This document shows positions 39,183 to 50,890 of a stretch of DNA of 64,000 nt, in pieces. The DNA is from Schistosoma haematobium (lineage: Eukaryota; Platyhelminthes; Trematoda; Strigeidida; Schistosomatidae), in NCBI RefSeq assembly GCF_000699445.3, contig NC_067195.1:21963287-22027286 (forward strand), given 5' to 3'. The position numbers and the translations under genes are program-made. Each line of letters opens with the position of its first letter. Position 1 is the first letter of the stretch. The notes under the pieces are model-generated. The model was not told where the DNA came from. It made no database searches and saw only the letters and a program-made list of their open reading frames with translations.

Positions 39183-39773
39183 AGTGGTTCTAATTCTCTT
39201 TATACCGAAAGTATTTATAAGTTGCTGAAATAGTTTGCTTGCAAACTGAGTTCTACGGTCGGTCGTAATTGTTGTAGGGACACCGAAGTTTGTAATCCAG
39301 TGTTTCACCAGTTTCTTCACCACTGTTGATGCCGACGTGTCTTTTAACGGAACATCTATAGGCCATCTCGTAAATCTATCTATACATGTTAGTATTTGCG
39401 TGCAACCATTGGAAATTGGTAACGGTCCAACGATGTCGGCATGAATGTGGTCGAACCTAGCGCTAGCGGCGGGAAAAATTCTTGTAGGAGATATGATATG
39501 TCTATTTACCTTTGACTTCTGGCATTGGATACATCCCCGTGACCATTTTCGTACATCTTTGTTTATGTTTGGCCATACAAACCTATCTGTGATAAGCTTT
39601 ACAGTGGCTTTTATACCTGGGTGAGATATGTTGTGTAGTTTATCAAAAATGTTTCGTCTCATATCATTAGGTACAAAGGGGCGAGTTTTACCTGTTGAGA
39701 TATCACAGGTTAAGGTGTCCTTGTTGTTTATGGGGATGTTCTGGAATAATAATTTCGTTTCTTTACATTGCAA
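38430..39773 (-). CDS. Chimeric ORF: Ty3-like integrase fused to RTE reverse transcriptase
   Basis: A 447-residue open frame. Residues 1 to about 197 are Ty3-like integrase: an H2C2 zinc-binding part (HNISHPGIKATVK, CIQCQKSKVNRH), then the first two catalytic aspartates in HADIVGPLP and TTITTDRRTQFAS. The third catalytic residue is missing. Residues from about 198 to the end are RTE reverse transcriptase from the start of its conserved core (KSGKAAGPDNIPEE) to DWIMKTSTSEG. The junction is in frame, at about 39182. The protein is most likely a by-product of an insertion rather than a selected gene. Confidence 0.8.
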   Translation of the reverse strand: MQCKETKLLFQNIPINNKDTLTCDISTGKTRPFVPNDMRRNIFDKLHNISHPGIKATVKLITDRFVWPNINKDVRKWSRGCIQCQKSKVNRHIISPTRIFPAASARFDHIHADIVGPLPISNGCTQILTCIDRFTRWPIDVPLKDTSASTVVKKLVKHWITNFGVPTTITTDRRTQFASKLFQQLINTFGIKRIRTTAPTDLPIDVGPPTIEEISMAIRQIKSGKAAGPDNIPEEALKADVAVTARILHILFNKIWDEEQVPKDWKEGLLIKMPKKGDLSNCDNYRGITLLSIPGKVFNRVLLNRMKGCVDAQLRDQQAGLCKDRSCTNQIATLRMIVEQSFEWNSSLHINFIDYEKAFDSVDRTTLWKLLRHYGVPQKIVNIIQNSYDGLHCKIVHGGQLTESFEVNTGVRQGCLLAPFLFLLVIDWIMKTSTSEGKHWIQWTSRM

Positions 39774-40400
39774 AAGCTTTTGTAGCTCCTATCGAGCTTT
39801 TGATGTTTTGCCATGTCTTGATAGTTTATATCAGAGATCGAGAAAGTATTGATATTTAATCTCGATAGTGCGTCTACTGCATCATTTTCATTGCCTTTTA
39901 TATAGCGTATATCAGCTGCAACTTGTGAAATGAATTCTAGTTGACGAATTTCGCGCGGACTGTATTTATCATGATTGTGCATCAAGGACTTAGAGGTTTG
40001 TGATCAGTATATATCGTAAAAGAATTACATTCTAACATATACTGAAAGTGTTTGATGGCTAAGTAGATAACCAACAGTTCTCTACCGAATGTGCTATATT
40101 TTGTCTGCGTTGCGTTTAGTCTTTTTGAGAAAAACGCAAGGGGTTGTCATTGTTGATTGACACGTTCCTGAAGTACAGCACCTACTGCTACATTAGAAGC
40201 GTCGGTCATTACTGCTAAAGGCGCATCAACCTTTCGTTGTGCAAGTAATGCCTCGGTGCTTAAGGCGCTTTTCAACCGTTCAAATGCTTGAATTGCTTGC
40301 GGTGTCATTGCTAATGATTTAGCTCGTCCCCGTAATAAATCAGTTAGCAGTTTTGCTATGTCTGCACATTTCGGGATAAAACGTCTTTAAAAGTTTATCA
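39760..40400 (-). pseudogene. Ty3-like RNase H remnant
   Basis: Minus-strand frames show residues such as STEALLAQRKVDAPLAVMTDA near 40200-40260, KYSTFGRELLVIYLAIKHF near 40040-40110, and the tether EIRQLEFISQVAADIRYIKG and AVDALSRLN at 39860-39950. The order and spacing fit the RNase H that follows Ty3-like RT. Stops interrupt it. Confidence 0.65.
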
Positions 40401-40421
40401 TCCCAAGGAAACGTAGTTTCT

Positions 40422-41100
40422 CTAATGAATCAGGTAAAGGATAATTTTGATAGCTTGTGTTTCCTCAGGAACTGGTTTGATGTTTTGATTATCAAGTACG
40501 TGACCTAAAAAGGTGAAGAATCGTTTTCCCAACTCACATTTGTCAGGGTTGACTGCTAACCCATACTCGTTTAGCTTCTCAAAAAGCATTTTCAGGTGAG
40601 TTAGATGTTCATTTTCATCTTTGCTTGCTATAAGTAGGTCATCTATGTAAGCATATACAAACGGTAAGCCGCGTACCACTTGGTCGATAAAACGCTGGAA
40701 ACTTTGTGCAGCATTCCTTAATCTGAAAGGCATGCGAACAAATTCGTATAGTCCAAATGGGGGCAGTAATGGCTGTTTTAGGAACATCATCCGGATGAAT
40801 TGGAATGTGATGGTAAGCACGGACGAGATCAACTTTTGAAAAAATCGACACATCCGATAGGCTATGAGTAAAGTCGTGTAAATGTGGGAGAGGGTATCTG
40901 TCTAGTATGGTCTGGCTGTTGAGAGCTCTATAGTCACCGCAAGGTCTGACTTCGGAAGAGTTTTTCTTGGGTACCATATGGAACGGTGATGCCGACGGAT
41001 TATCGGAGGGGCGTATGATACCCAACTCTATCATTTTGTTGAATTCGTTCTTTGCGATAGCCAGACGAGAGGGGTCAAGGCGTCTTGGACGTGCGAACAC
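40422..41100 (-). pseudogene. Ty3-like reverse transcriptase
   Basis: Two overlapping frames: 40639-41100 with [40 protein letters not shown] and [18 protein letters not shown]; and 40422-40853 with [18 protein letters not shown], the catalytic [16 protein letters not shown] (YIDD) and CELGKRFFTFLGHVLD. A frameshift lies near 40770-40780 between the palm halves. All main RT motifs are present. Confidence 0.85.
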
Positions 41101-41318
41101 TGATGGACTCTCTGTCTTTATGTGATGTACAACGGTATGTGTCGGTTTGTCATGTTTGAAACTCGGTCGTAATAAGACTGGAAACTGATTAAGTAAATTG
41201 ACGTATTTGTCATTCTCATGATGAGGTTTAACTAATAAATGTATGGAAGTCTCATTTGATATAATTCTTCGGATCTCATTCCTCTGTTCGGCAAGGACAA
41301 GTTTCCTGTTTCTGACGT

Positions 41319-41636
41319 CTACCAGTATTTTGTGGAGTTGCAGAAAATCAATGCCGATTTAGGAACGAGGACGTCCGCTATGATGAAACTCCATGAAAAA
41401 TTAGATTTAGGATTGAAATTTAATTGTAACCGCCTTTTGCCGTACGTCTTTATGTCAGACCTGTTTGCTGCTTGTAGTTTTAGTTTGGGGTCAGGTGTGT
41501 TTTTCTCGAGTGTAGTGGGTGGTACTACACTAACCTCTGCCACTGTGTCGACTAAAAACAGTGTGCCCGTTCTTTTGTCTGTAACATATAACAGACGGCT
41601 GTCTTGAGAATTGTGGCCAGTGACTGCAGTTGTCAT
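41319..41636 (-). pseudogene. Ty3-like aspartic protease
   Basis: A 105-residue frame with RLLYVTDKRTGTLFLVDTVAEVSVVPPT. The active-site triad position reads DTV instead of the usual DT/SG, so this copy has lost the glycine. The flap-side part includes RRLQLNFNPKSNFSWSFIIADV. It precedes the RT of the same element. Confidence 0.75.
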
Positions 41637-41639
41637 TAG

Positions 41640-42190
41640 CCGGCGGTCTTGGCGTTCCTTTTTCTATGTGCTTGCAAAGTTACAAGGCGGAGTTCATTTT
41701 TTAGATTGTTTGCCGTACGTTCTATGGTGTTAACAAATGTTGTGTCTGGTAGTGCTTGGACTACGACGTCTACGGCTTCTGGATGTTCCTCTACACTTAC
41801 TGTGGGGAGTATTCAATAATTGGAGCTGGGCTATCTGTTTAGTAAGGGCATCAACTGTTCGTCGTAACTCGGCGATCTCGTCAGTTGAGCTTGATTATAT
41901 GTGAGATACAGAGTGAGTCGTAGACCGCTCGTAAATTCTGTCGGCTATGTCTGCTAGCCTATCAAAACCGACATCTTCGTCTCCTATCGCAAGTACCTGC
42001 TGGATGTTTTGTGGTAGCAATGAGTTTGCGTAACTAAATTTCGTTCTCTGATTTGTGATTCTGTTTGCAACAAAAAAGCTTTCTAAGCGTGCAAACCAGA
42101 GTTCGGCCTTTCGCGGATTTAGATGAAAGGCTTAGCGAATTATCAAGTGCCATAATACGATGAAGCAAAAATAATAATAAGCTGAGGATT
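41640..42190 (-). pseudogene. Gag remnant of the nested Ty3-like element
   Basis: Minus-strand frames show NPRKAELWFARLESFFVANR near 42060-42130, SYANSLLPQNIQQVLAIGDE near 41990-42040, and EIAELRRTVDALTKQIAQL near 41830-41880. These resemble Ty3-like gag matrix/capsid starts and a coiled-coil linker. Frameshifts and stops break it, and no zinc knuckle was identified. Confidence 0.55.
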
Positions 42191-42457
42191 GTGATATACA
42201 ATATGAAAAAATCAAAAATAACAAAAAGAAATATATATGACTCACCGGAAAGAAAAACTGTCACTTTGGGTTTAAATATGCGAATATACGGCAATAATTC
42301 CAAAGGAACAATGTTATGGGTGGATTTATTATGATTGTCAATGAATTGTTAATAATTGTAATAGTAATTCCAATGTGAAGTTCTTTGTGATACGCTTGGA
42401 AAGTATGCAGCAGACTTTGTAGAGAAATGGTGCGTGTTCTAAAAGTGGTTCACCAAA

Positions 42458-42892
42458 TGTTGTGGCTAATTTCCTCTATATCTGACTCCAATAAATGATA
42501 TCCCGTTAACTGAGTATTTAAGGTAGGCTAAATCTCCTAGTAGAATTATGGATTTACTCGAGATTATTCAGAAGCCTGAACATCAGTTGTGGAGATATTT
42601 TATTATTAAAGATAAATAAAATCCTCAAGCGTACAGCGAGCAAGCACGCTGTGAAACCAAGAGCGTGTGTGTGTGTGTGTGTGTGTGTTAAAAATCCATA
42701 TATATTTTTGAGTGTCAATCAAGTGTGGATAAATCATTGATTATGTGTATGTTACAACCAATAGGAGAATAGATTAAGATTGATGTGCAGACACGCGCTC
42801 AATCACACACACACAGAAATTAAAATAGTGAATTAAGCGTCTGAATTACACTGAGTAGACAAATAATACACTAGTTGAATGGGCTTGCTACA
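42458..42892 (-). repeat. 5' LTR of the nested Ty3-like element
   Basis: On the minus strand it begins tgtagcaagcccattcaac and ends attagccacaaca, giving TG...CA ends. It contains a (TG)n run near 42666-42689. It is near-identical to 37322-37623 over the shared part; the only difference seen is the length of the TG run. Confidence 0.88.
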
Positions 42893-43100
42893 GTCCCTTC
42901 TGTCCGTTTTAAATATAAGTAATTCAGTCTGTAAGTACAGTAAAATTGTTAGTGCAAATTCTCGAACCGTTGCACAACGAAATTGTTAATCATAGTGTCA
43001 TGGACTCCTTCAAATTTGTTGTTATACAGGGCGTGCAATTCGGCAAGTCTGTCATCGTATAGCAGAACACCATCCTCCTTAATTGAGCAAAGGACAGGTG
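42893..43100 (+). mobile_element. Penelope-like RT fragment, right part (tentative)
   Basis: Resumes after the Ty3-like element with the duplicated gtcc. A plus-strand frame near 42998-43060 reads MDSFKFVVIQGVQFGKSVIV, which fits the segment just before the Penelope RT motif A region. Stops follow. How far the fragment extends is unclear. Confidence 0.45.
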
Positions 43101-44323
43101 AGAGTGGTTAAGAGTTCTGTTCTCGCTCACTTGGTGGACACAACATCAAGTTGACTTGAATAAAGCTTTTGAGGTTATGCACCATATCCCATCTAATTAA
43201 CCACATGATTTACGAGTTCGTCTGTTACATACTGCTGAATCTATCGGAATCCATGTTCGTAAATCTTACCTTTGCATCCAAAAGAAGTCTGTACAACCAC
43301 TCTCGCTACCTTTTCCATCGTCAAAGGAGCGAGTTTTTAGCCGAACTTGAATTAAACACTTATTTCAAAGGTATTCAAGCAATTTTTTAGTTTCTTTCAT
43401 TTTCATGTTGAATATTCTCAATATCCGTCTATTGATTCCTACATAACTACTGCAAAATTGACTTTTTGTTAAATATTTCCCATGTCTCTGGTTCATTGCA
43501 TTTCTGATAAGTGCTCTGAATATATTCAATGTTTAAATTTCGTTCGACCCCTGTATTTATTTATCTGAACACATGTTGGTACCAATGGGCACGAAAACAA
43601 TGTGCCACATAATAAGAAGACGGGATTGGGAAGAAATAGAGGAAGGAGAGTATGATCCAAGACAAAAAATGAGTGAAACAGTTTAGTTGATAGTACAACC
43701 GATGAGAATACTTTGTCAAAAAGTTCCTTTTCGAAAGAAAATTACATCAGAATCTTTATCGGTTCTTGTCCTAACACATGTTTGATAACATCTCAAGCCA
43801 CTGAGTAGCACTATCTCTCTGACCCCAACCAAGCAGTCGTTATCGTCAGTTAATTGCCAGTTTTATATAGCTTTCTCACATACTCGGCTCCGTGTTATGA
43901 TCTGGCCACCTCTTCAATTTTAGTAACTAATCCCAATACCAGTATATAATGCACTATATGGAGGTCTAAGGGATGACATATAATATACGTAAGCCACCGA
44001 AACTGGTGTTTGAAGATCGTCAACGTACCCGAACACACTGCCGGATCTGCACCTTACGTAATTTTGCCACTGAACGTCATCTATCCTTTCGAGATGATAA
44101 TTGAACACAGTCATCTAACATTCCTAACTTGGAGGACGCCAGGTTTCATTAACGAACTGCTCTCACCGATGTGTTGTACACTGAATTTTTTACAACCAAA
44201 CCAACTGTACGACGGCATCAAATATGGCCCAGATTGGCATAAGTCGCTCTGGATTTTACTAGACTTAGATTGGTCCGATTCATCAAGTAATCTTTTTTTT
44301 TCTCTCTCTCTCTCTCTCTCTCT

Positions 44324-44391
<68 letters not shown>

Positions 44392-46245
44392 TTAACTGTT
44401 TGGATCTCTACAGATCTTAATGAGTTTTAAAGAGAAGCACTTGAAGGTAATATAGTCGAAAATACTTAGCTGCCATATCTACCTATTTACAACGGATTTA
44501 TAGGGTGGGAAGTTTTGTGAGCTACGTTATCTGTTGTCAGTTAATGTTTGTTACTCGGTGATATAACTTATAATGTGCATCGGATTTTGGAATCTCGTGT
44601 TCTTCAGCATGCTGTCTTGTCATTTTTAGTCCCTCGTTCTTCTTTAATGCTGAACTCAACCATAATATGTAATTTTGCTTATGATCTACTGGTTACCGTG
44701 TTTATTGTGACTCATTTTTATAAACAATTGCTTAAAATATCACAGTATGCTACATTTCATCTTCGTGAGTTTTAGACATTCAGTAATCACATATTCTTTT
44801 CCTCATTGTCAATTTACAAGAATTTGATTGTTGAATAAATAATACTAGTAACAACTTGTATAATGTTACAACAATCCCGGTTATCAGTTCAGTTATTCTG
44901 TTTGATTTGGGGATTATGTATATTTTTCTCATCGTAAGTGTGATGGTACATTCTTTCTTTGGTTGTAAACGTTCTACTAAGTATTTGTCGTGCCTTGGCA
45001 TCAATATATGTATCTCAATCAGTTACACCTAATTGCCGTGCAACAATCCAGCCATGTAGTTTTTCGTTTACTATGCACATGTACTTCGTTTATTCTATTG
45101 GTACTGATCGTTGTTTTTTTTCATTTGATTTCAGATCAACCCAATCCGTTTACCATAAAAAATGTGTGAATAGTCTACCATGTATATTTTTGCTGTGCAT
45201 TTATTTTATATTTTTCAAATGATGTCTATTTTGGAGACTTAAATTAATTGTATATACTGTCCAAAACCAATTGAATCTTTTAATCAATCTATCGAAACTG
45301 GTCTTTTGTTTGTTGTCTATATGCACCTTGCGTTCACCAACCATCCTCTTAGAGAGGACAAGCGGTAGGTGACTAGACTTTTGCTTTTCTTAAGCCGAAG
45401 TCCCGTATATCAATGTGTCTGTAACATATGTCAACAAACAGTTATCGCTAAATTGACATGGTTCTGGCTAATAGGGGACCCTTGCTGAACATATTTAGCT
45501 TGTTGTTCAAGGTAAAATAGACTCACTGCGAACAAAAATTATTCTACCTTTATATGACTTTCGATATTGGTCTGATTTATAAACTCTTGTTTCTATCCAT
45601 AAACGTGATGACTGTGACGGCCACGTCTGCAAAGCACTAAGGGACTACTCAGATACTGACGTCTAAGTTTCTTCAGTGCTCTGATGCACGTAAACAGACA
45701 ACTGAAAACCAGACAATGTTTATTATGATTGTGAATTACGTGACCAATATGTAGAGCGGCTACGCTTCTTAAAACAAAATTCCGGCTATGTGACGCATAA
45801 TAGGGATTCAATTCAAATACATCGGTTTTCACTACATTAATCGTATTTTATATGTAGAAATCGTTATGCAAAAGCTGTTACTAGTAATTGCAATACTGGA
45901 CGCCGAGATGGGGTGTAATCTGTTGCCTAAATAATCAGAGAGGGATGTAGCAATTCAGCGTGGCGAATTTTATCCAATAATCTTGACCAAAATGTACTTG
46001 ACTTAAGCTGTACGGTGATCGTAGCACGACATTCCAGTTTAAAAAACCTTGCGGACTTAAAGGCTTTATTGTATATAGTTTGTGGCATTTTATCCAGCCA
46101 CTAAACACCCCAGAGTTAATTATCCCATCGGTTACATTGCATCCAAGTACATAGACACAACTGATACTTGTTGTTGAACTATAATATCTCAATTCGACGG
46201 TGGCCATTCGGATCTATCAACTCTCTAATTAATGCGAATGATGAG
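43100..46245. other. Unassigned, with a long TC/AT microsatellite
   Basis: No supported gene. Open frames at 43169-43390 and 44010-44420 have no recognisable domain. The main visible structure is the TC and AT repeat run at 44300-44389. This interval may be intron if the SAFB-like gene extends to 47.8 kb. Confidence 0.3.
44300..44389. repeat. (TC)n followed by (AT)n microsatellite
   Basis: About 12 TC dinucleotides (to 44324) followed by about 32 AT dinucleotides (44326-44389). Confidence 0.93.
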
Positions 46246-46249
46246 ATGG

Positions 46250-46345
46250 TGGACATTTTGATCGTTCTCCGGAACGACATCACCACAAACTTCAGATGAA
46301 GTGTTCGAATTTCTCCACATGTGGTTCACAGCTTGTCCTTTAAAC
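46250..46345 (-). mobile_element. Penelope-like 3' region scrap
   Basis: Plus-strand words ccggaacgacatcac, aaacttcagat, gaagtgttcgaatttctcca and ttcacagcttgt match, with changes, the 15685-15770 part of the Penelope-like element. Only about 95 bp are recognisable. Confidence 0.65.
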
Positions 46346-46349
46346 CAAA

Positions 46350-47727
46350 AGATGAAACGACAAAAGAACTCGTACCCTGTGGAAATATGAAATTTATTCT
46401 GACTCTAAGCACCTAATTATTTATATTTGATTCAAATCAGTCACGGTGGTGTACCAGTACTTGAGTCCGTTTTAGAGATTTCAGTTGATTGGAACTTGGA
46501 GTCCTCATGGATGAGAGCTGAAGACAACGGTCAAAATGTTTGGGTTTGTTGTTTTGTCATGGGCACGTCATTGTCACTGTTATTTGAGCTAGTAGAACTT
46601 TGCATCTGGAAACGCGGTATTACTTTTGGAAAAGAAGTCCCATGACGGGAAAGGATTTTTGGATAAGAAACGAATCCACAAGTTAGATTGATGTTGTAGT
46701 GGTGTCTAACTTATTCTAGAGCTTTTATGAATTGGTTCTTCTTAGTTTAAGCTGCTTGTATGCGTCGTCGTTTCTGATCCACTTGTCTTCGTTTTGGTTG
46801 CGACGTTTTGGTTTCCGCACCTGAGGATCCAATTCTAAAAGAACCTGACTAGTCAGAGACATTTAAGGACTGTTAAATATAAACGTTTCAATGATGAGGT
46901 CTTTCATTAACTGCAATATTGCTATTACGAATCGACATAACCTCCGTGTGAATTCTGAAATTTAATGGACACAAAAATTCACAACGATGTCAGGCTACCG
47001 TAATTTCCTAGATAACTGTTGACCTGAAGTATTTGGTGTGTGCCACTGTTGTTGATAGATATAGGTAGTATGTATCATCAATCAAAAGAGTGGAATACCC
47101 GGAGACAGAATGTTAAGATCTAAGAAAAAAGAATTGTTGGTGTGGAAATGGAGGGGCATCAGAGTATGAGACGTCTTATTGACATTTTGTAAGTGAATTG
47201 TCTGTATGGTTCTCAAATTTTACTAATATATTCTTTAACTTCGTGTCCAAATACATGCGACCGTTCCCACTTGTGTCCTCGTTCACTGCTGTATGACTTA
47301 CAGTTGTCTGCTAGTACTGAAAACTGCCTTCAAATTAGTGCATACCTGTTCTTGTTTTCTTCGGTGACGCTTCTGTATTTTGTTTCCCATGTCGTGAAAA
47401 TGCCCTTGTGTTGTGATGCCATACAGTTTAGCAAGTTTTTCGTTAACGAATAAAGACAAGAACATGACTTACTCGACTGCTAACGCACTAACAACACGCA
47501 TAGACCCGGACGTCTAGGGTGACTCGTCCAATTATGTCGAGCTAGTTTATTAGAATATTTTAATAACACGCTTACTTGGCGTGAAAACAAATAAACATCG
47601 TAATATTCTACGGGAAGTGAGTTAGTGGTTTCATCTCTTTCATGTACCATTATCAACCAGAAGCCCTTCATTGTTTAGCTATGACATTCTATCACAGTTG
47701 ATTGATTCCCACTACAATTAATTTCAG
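46350..47727. other. Unassigned DNA
   Basis: Open frames at 46427-46645 and 47193-47453 show no recognisable family features. No repeat was identified. Confidence 0.3.
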
Positions 47728-47835
47728 TATTGACTACTATCAATGCAAAAAATCACTGCCGAAGTCAAATACTGTTGATCGCGCTTCCACTAACAAGTTG
47801 ACTAAAAGAAAGCGAATTGAAAAGTCCACGAGAAG
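47728..47835 (+). CDS. Candidate Lys/Arg-rich internal exon
   Basis: Bounded by atttcag before and gtaaca after. The phase that stays open reads DYYQCKKSLPKSNTVDRAS then NKLTKRKRIEKSTRR, a basic stretch like a nuclear localisation signal. No homology is claimed. It lies on the same strand as the SAFB-like gene, 12 kb downstream of the RRM exons, and could be one of its later exons across a repeat-filled intron, or an exon of another gene. Confidence 0.35.
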
Positions 47836-47839
47836 GTAA

Positions 47840-50800
47840 CACTATTTAATAATTATTATAAGTCGATTTGTCGACCGAGTTCGTGTTAATGGTTTAATTA
47901 ATTTTATCAATCATAACACGTAACTGCCAAGATATGACAATGCCTTATCACGATATCTTGTTATAGTGTTGTTTTGAAATCAGCTATTTTCAATGGTCAT
48001 TGTTATTCTAAGTGATTGTAAAATACCAGAAATTTGTTGTGTAAACTGATCCGGCCGGACTGGTTATATTACGAGTTGTGACCCAGAAATATTTGTTAAT
48101 TTTGGTGGTAGGCTCCACAGCTTTAATTTCGATCGCCTGTTTGACTGACGAGTACTTAATTTTTTAGTAATTATACCAGTGCAGTACGATATCTTAATGC
48201 GGTTTCTTGATTATCCTGACTATGGTAACCGTCTTTCTAGGAAACTAATATGACAGCCCAATTTATAAAGTTAAATACATATAACAATAACGAATATGAT
48301 GAGTTTAGTGAAAAATGATGTAGATGACTTAAGTAACTATTAAATTCAAATGGTATAGAGATGACATGATGCAATGTATGTACAGATCAGGCTAACATGT
48401 AGGCTGGTGAGAAATTTAACAATTAAAAAGGAACTTGGCCAGGAAAATCTTTAAAGCTGAGGTATGAGTTGCGGAACTACATTTAGGAATATTGCGGATG
48501 ATAATACATAAATTGCCTATCCATGTTTGCTATTGGTTGATGTTTTAACAAGTCCATTTCAGTGAAGCATTTAAATTCTATTAAGGCTTGTCAATGAACC
48601 GTAATAGCTTAACATAAATATAGACAATCACATATTAGTATCGATCGAGCTGGTAAGCTATAAGTACTAATAAATATTACAGTACGATAATATACAAGAG
48701 CATTAATCAAGAGGCCGATAGAGAAATCGACTAACATAAGTATAAATCAATCAATTAAATTAAAGTGAATATGAGAATCAAGAACAGGCTGTGTTTCTTT
48801 GGCCTGTCTCAACAATGTGGAATTATGGTTTAATTTATTATCAGTACTGCTATAGTCACAGACCTAATTTCAAAATTGTAGATTTGCCATGATGTGACTA
48901 CCTGGTCTATAGGATCTTACGTCAAAGTCATATCATTCGCTACACTGACTCGTCCTATCGTAATGTAACGTCTTACACTTCTGAAGTATACATTTGAGCT
49001 GGGAAGAGAGTAATATATTTGACACGAAAACAAGAGGTTACATCGGGCGTCCAAGCCTGAGTTATCAAGCCATGTCATTCCGATCAATTTTTCACGCATT
49101 CCCCATTCGCTAAACTTTTCTCGTTAAATGTTGAGAGGTAAAATACTATAAATATAAATGTGATTACATACAACGGAATGCAAAGCAAAATGTGGTTTTT
49201 AGTTTGTCATCAAAAATCAATGAATGCATATATCACAAAATACTCCATATTTCCTCCTTACACTAAACGTACGATACCCCACAAACTACCTGTAAAACAA
49301 TCAAAAACACAAATGTGAATTGTCCGAAAGTTTATTTCCATTCATTATATCAACGTGTACATAACCGAGACGAAGACCATTAGTGTTTGCCTAACCAGGA
49401 AGTTCTGAATGATTGGACTGAAAAACTATCTTGCTTTATTGAAGCATTCACAAACTGGATGATCTATGCAGTCAGGTTCGTCTCCAAAATGTAACGATAC
49501 ACATCGTAAACGTATTAATAGAATGTTGTATTGTCCATAAAATAACAATAATAACAACACAAAACTGTACATTGTGTTCAGACTATCAATGCTGATAGAG
49601 CTCATGGTAATGATAGTGATAGTGGTAATAGCAATGATGGTAATCGTATTTATATTAGTAGTGTTAATAGCGGTAATAATGGTAATCACGGAAGAATTGG
49701 TTAGTGTTTTTCCCCTGTGCATTTACTGTTGTTTTTAGACGGCTTCCAAATGTCGTGTGTTTCAGACTACACAAACTAGGTTTTATTCTGTCAGTTGAAA
49801 CAGTTTTTCCCATTCTTTTTGATTGTGAAATATTTTGCTTTCTTCTTCACCACTTCATAAGTGTATTGTAAGTGTCGTCTTACGGAATCAGATGCTACGA
49901 GATAAGATGGCAAGCTGGTTAGGTATATGACATCCATGGAGTATCGCCGAATACTGATGGGGCGTCGGTCGTCATTGATCGAAAGTCAAACATAGAATGA
50001 ACTAGTAATCCTCCTTTAGGTTAAGGAAACGTAACTGACAAGTTCAGAAAATGACTCAAGACTGCCATGCTCGATAAGATCGTCAGCAATGTGCTTTGGA
50101 CTATGCACATTATAAACTAAGTGCTCCTTACAGTAACAGATTTCGTAAATCAACAAAAAGTTGTTGACATAATGCGAACATTGTTTACGAAGGTCGCGCG
50201 CAACTTCGGGTGAGATAATAAATACACAGACAACGATAGGCGCTGGAACTTTCTGTACAATGCTAACGGTAACGTATCAAAAAGAACAACCGACATTCAG
50301 TTGCTTTTCATACAGAAACTTCATGTAATGAACGACATTTACTTTGAAAGTCGCATGTAGTGTGTTGTCTACGTAAGTCAAGTGATGCACTTATGGATGG
50401 AAAATAGATTGATCCATCCGCTTAATAGCTAATTTCTTCCATAAGGAAATCAGTTTCTTGATGATACCTAAGTATATCATAGGTTCTGATGGGAAACATT
50501 TTAACATATCAAGTGGCAGATTTTCGAATGAACTTCTACCACGATGGTGGATGGATTGACTTACTACGAAAAGTGACCTCACTTCTCAAGTCGTTTTCAC
50601 CATTAGGGAAATTCATTCGACCACCCATTTGTTTCCCTAAAACCTGACACTTGTCACGGCCAGTGGTACCGTTGTTTCCTGACGTAACTGCGAGCTGGAG
50701 TGTCACAAATAACAGCAACTCATTTTAATGCTAAGTGTACTGACACTTATCTACATTGATTCCTACTGCCAGCAATTCTTATAACTCAATTAAAAGTGCT

Positions 50801-50890
50801 GCGGACATTTTCTTCGCCACCGTTGATCCCAACTATGAATACATCACTGACTAATGGAGCTAGTACGCGGCCGAGGATAGGCCACAACTG
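47840..50890. other. Unassigned DNA with a short GTAAT-rich simple repeat
   Basis: No supported gene. A degenerate trinucleotide-like tract (ggtaat, gataat, agtaat words) lies at about 49605-49690. The minus-strand open frame over it is low-complexity Thr/Ile and is not a gene. Confidence 0.35.

Larger units (their letters stand above)
37322..42892 (-). mobile_element. Ty3/Gypsy-like element carrying an RTE insertion/deletion
   Basis: Minus-strand LTR element. The 5' LTR is 42458-42892 (435 bp). The 3' LTR is truncated and survives at 37322-37623. The flanking 4 bases gtcc occur at 37318-37321 and again at 42893-42896, a target site duplication. The internal region, in order on the minus strand: gag remnant (about 41640-42190), protease (41319-41636), RT (40422-41100), RNase H (about 39760-40400), and integrase (39182-39773) that fuses into RTE reverse transcriptase. 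Just inside the 5' LTR the minus strand reads tttggtgaaccac, a possible primer-binding site with TGG near its start. Several frames are broken. Confidence 0.85.

Noticed and set aside
49426..49722. Minus-strand Thr/Ile-rich 98-residue frame
   Set aside because: Translation of a simple GTAAT-type repeat; no coding evidence.
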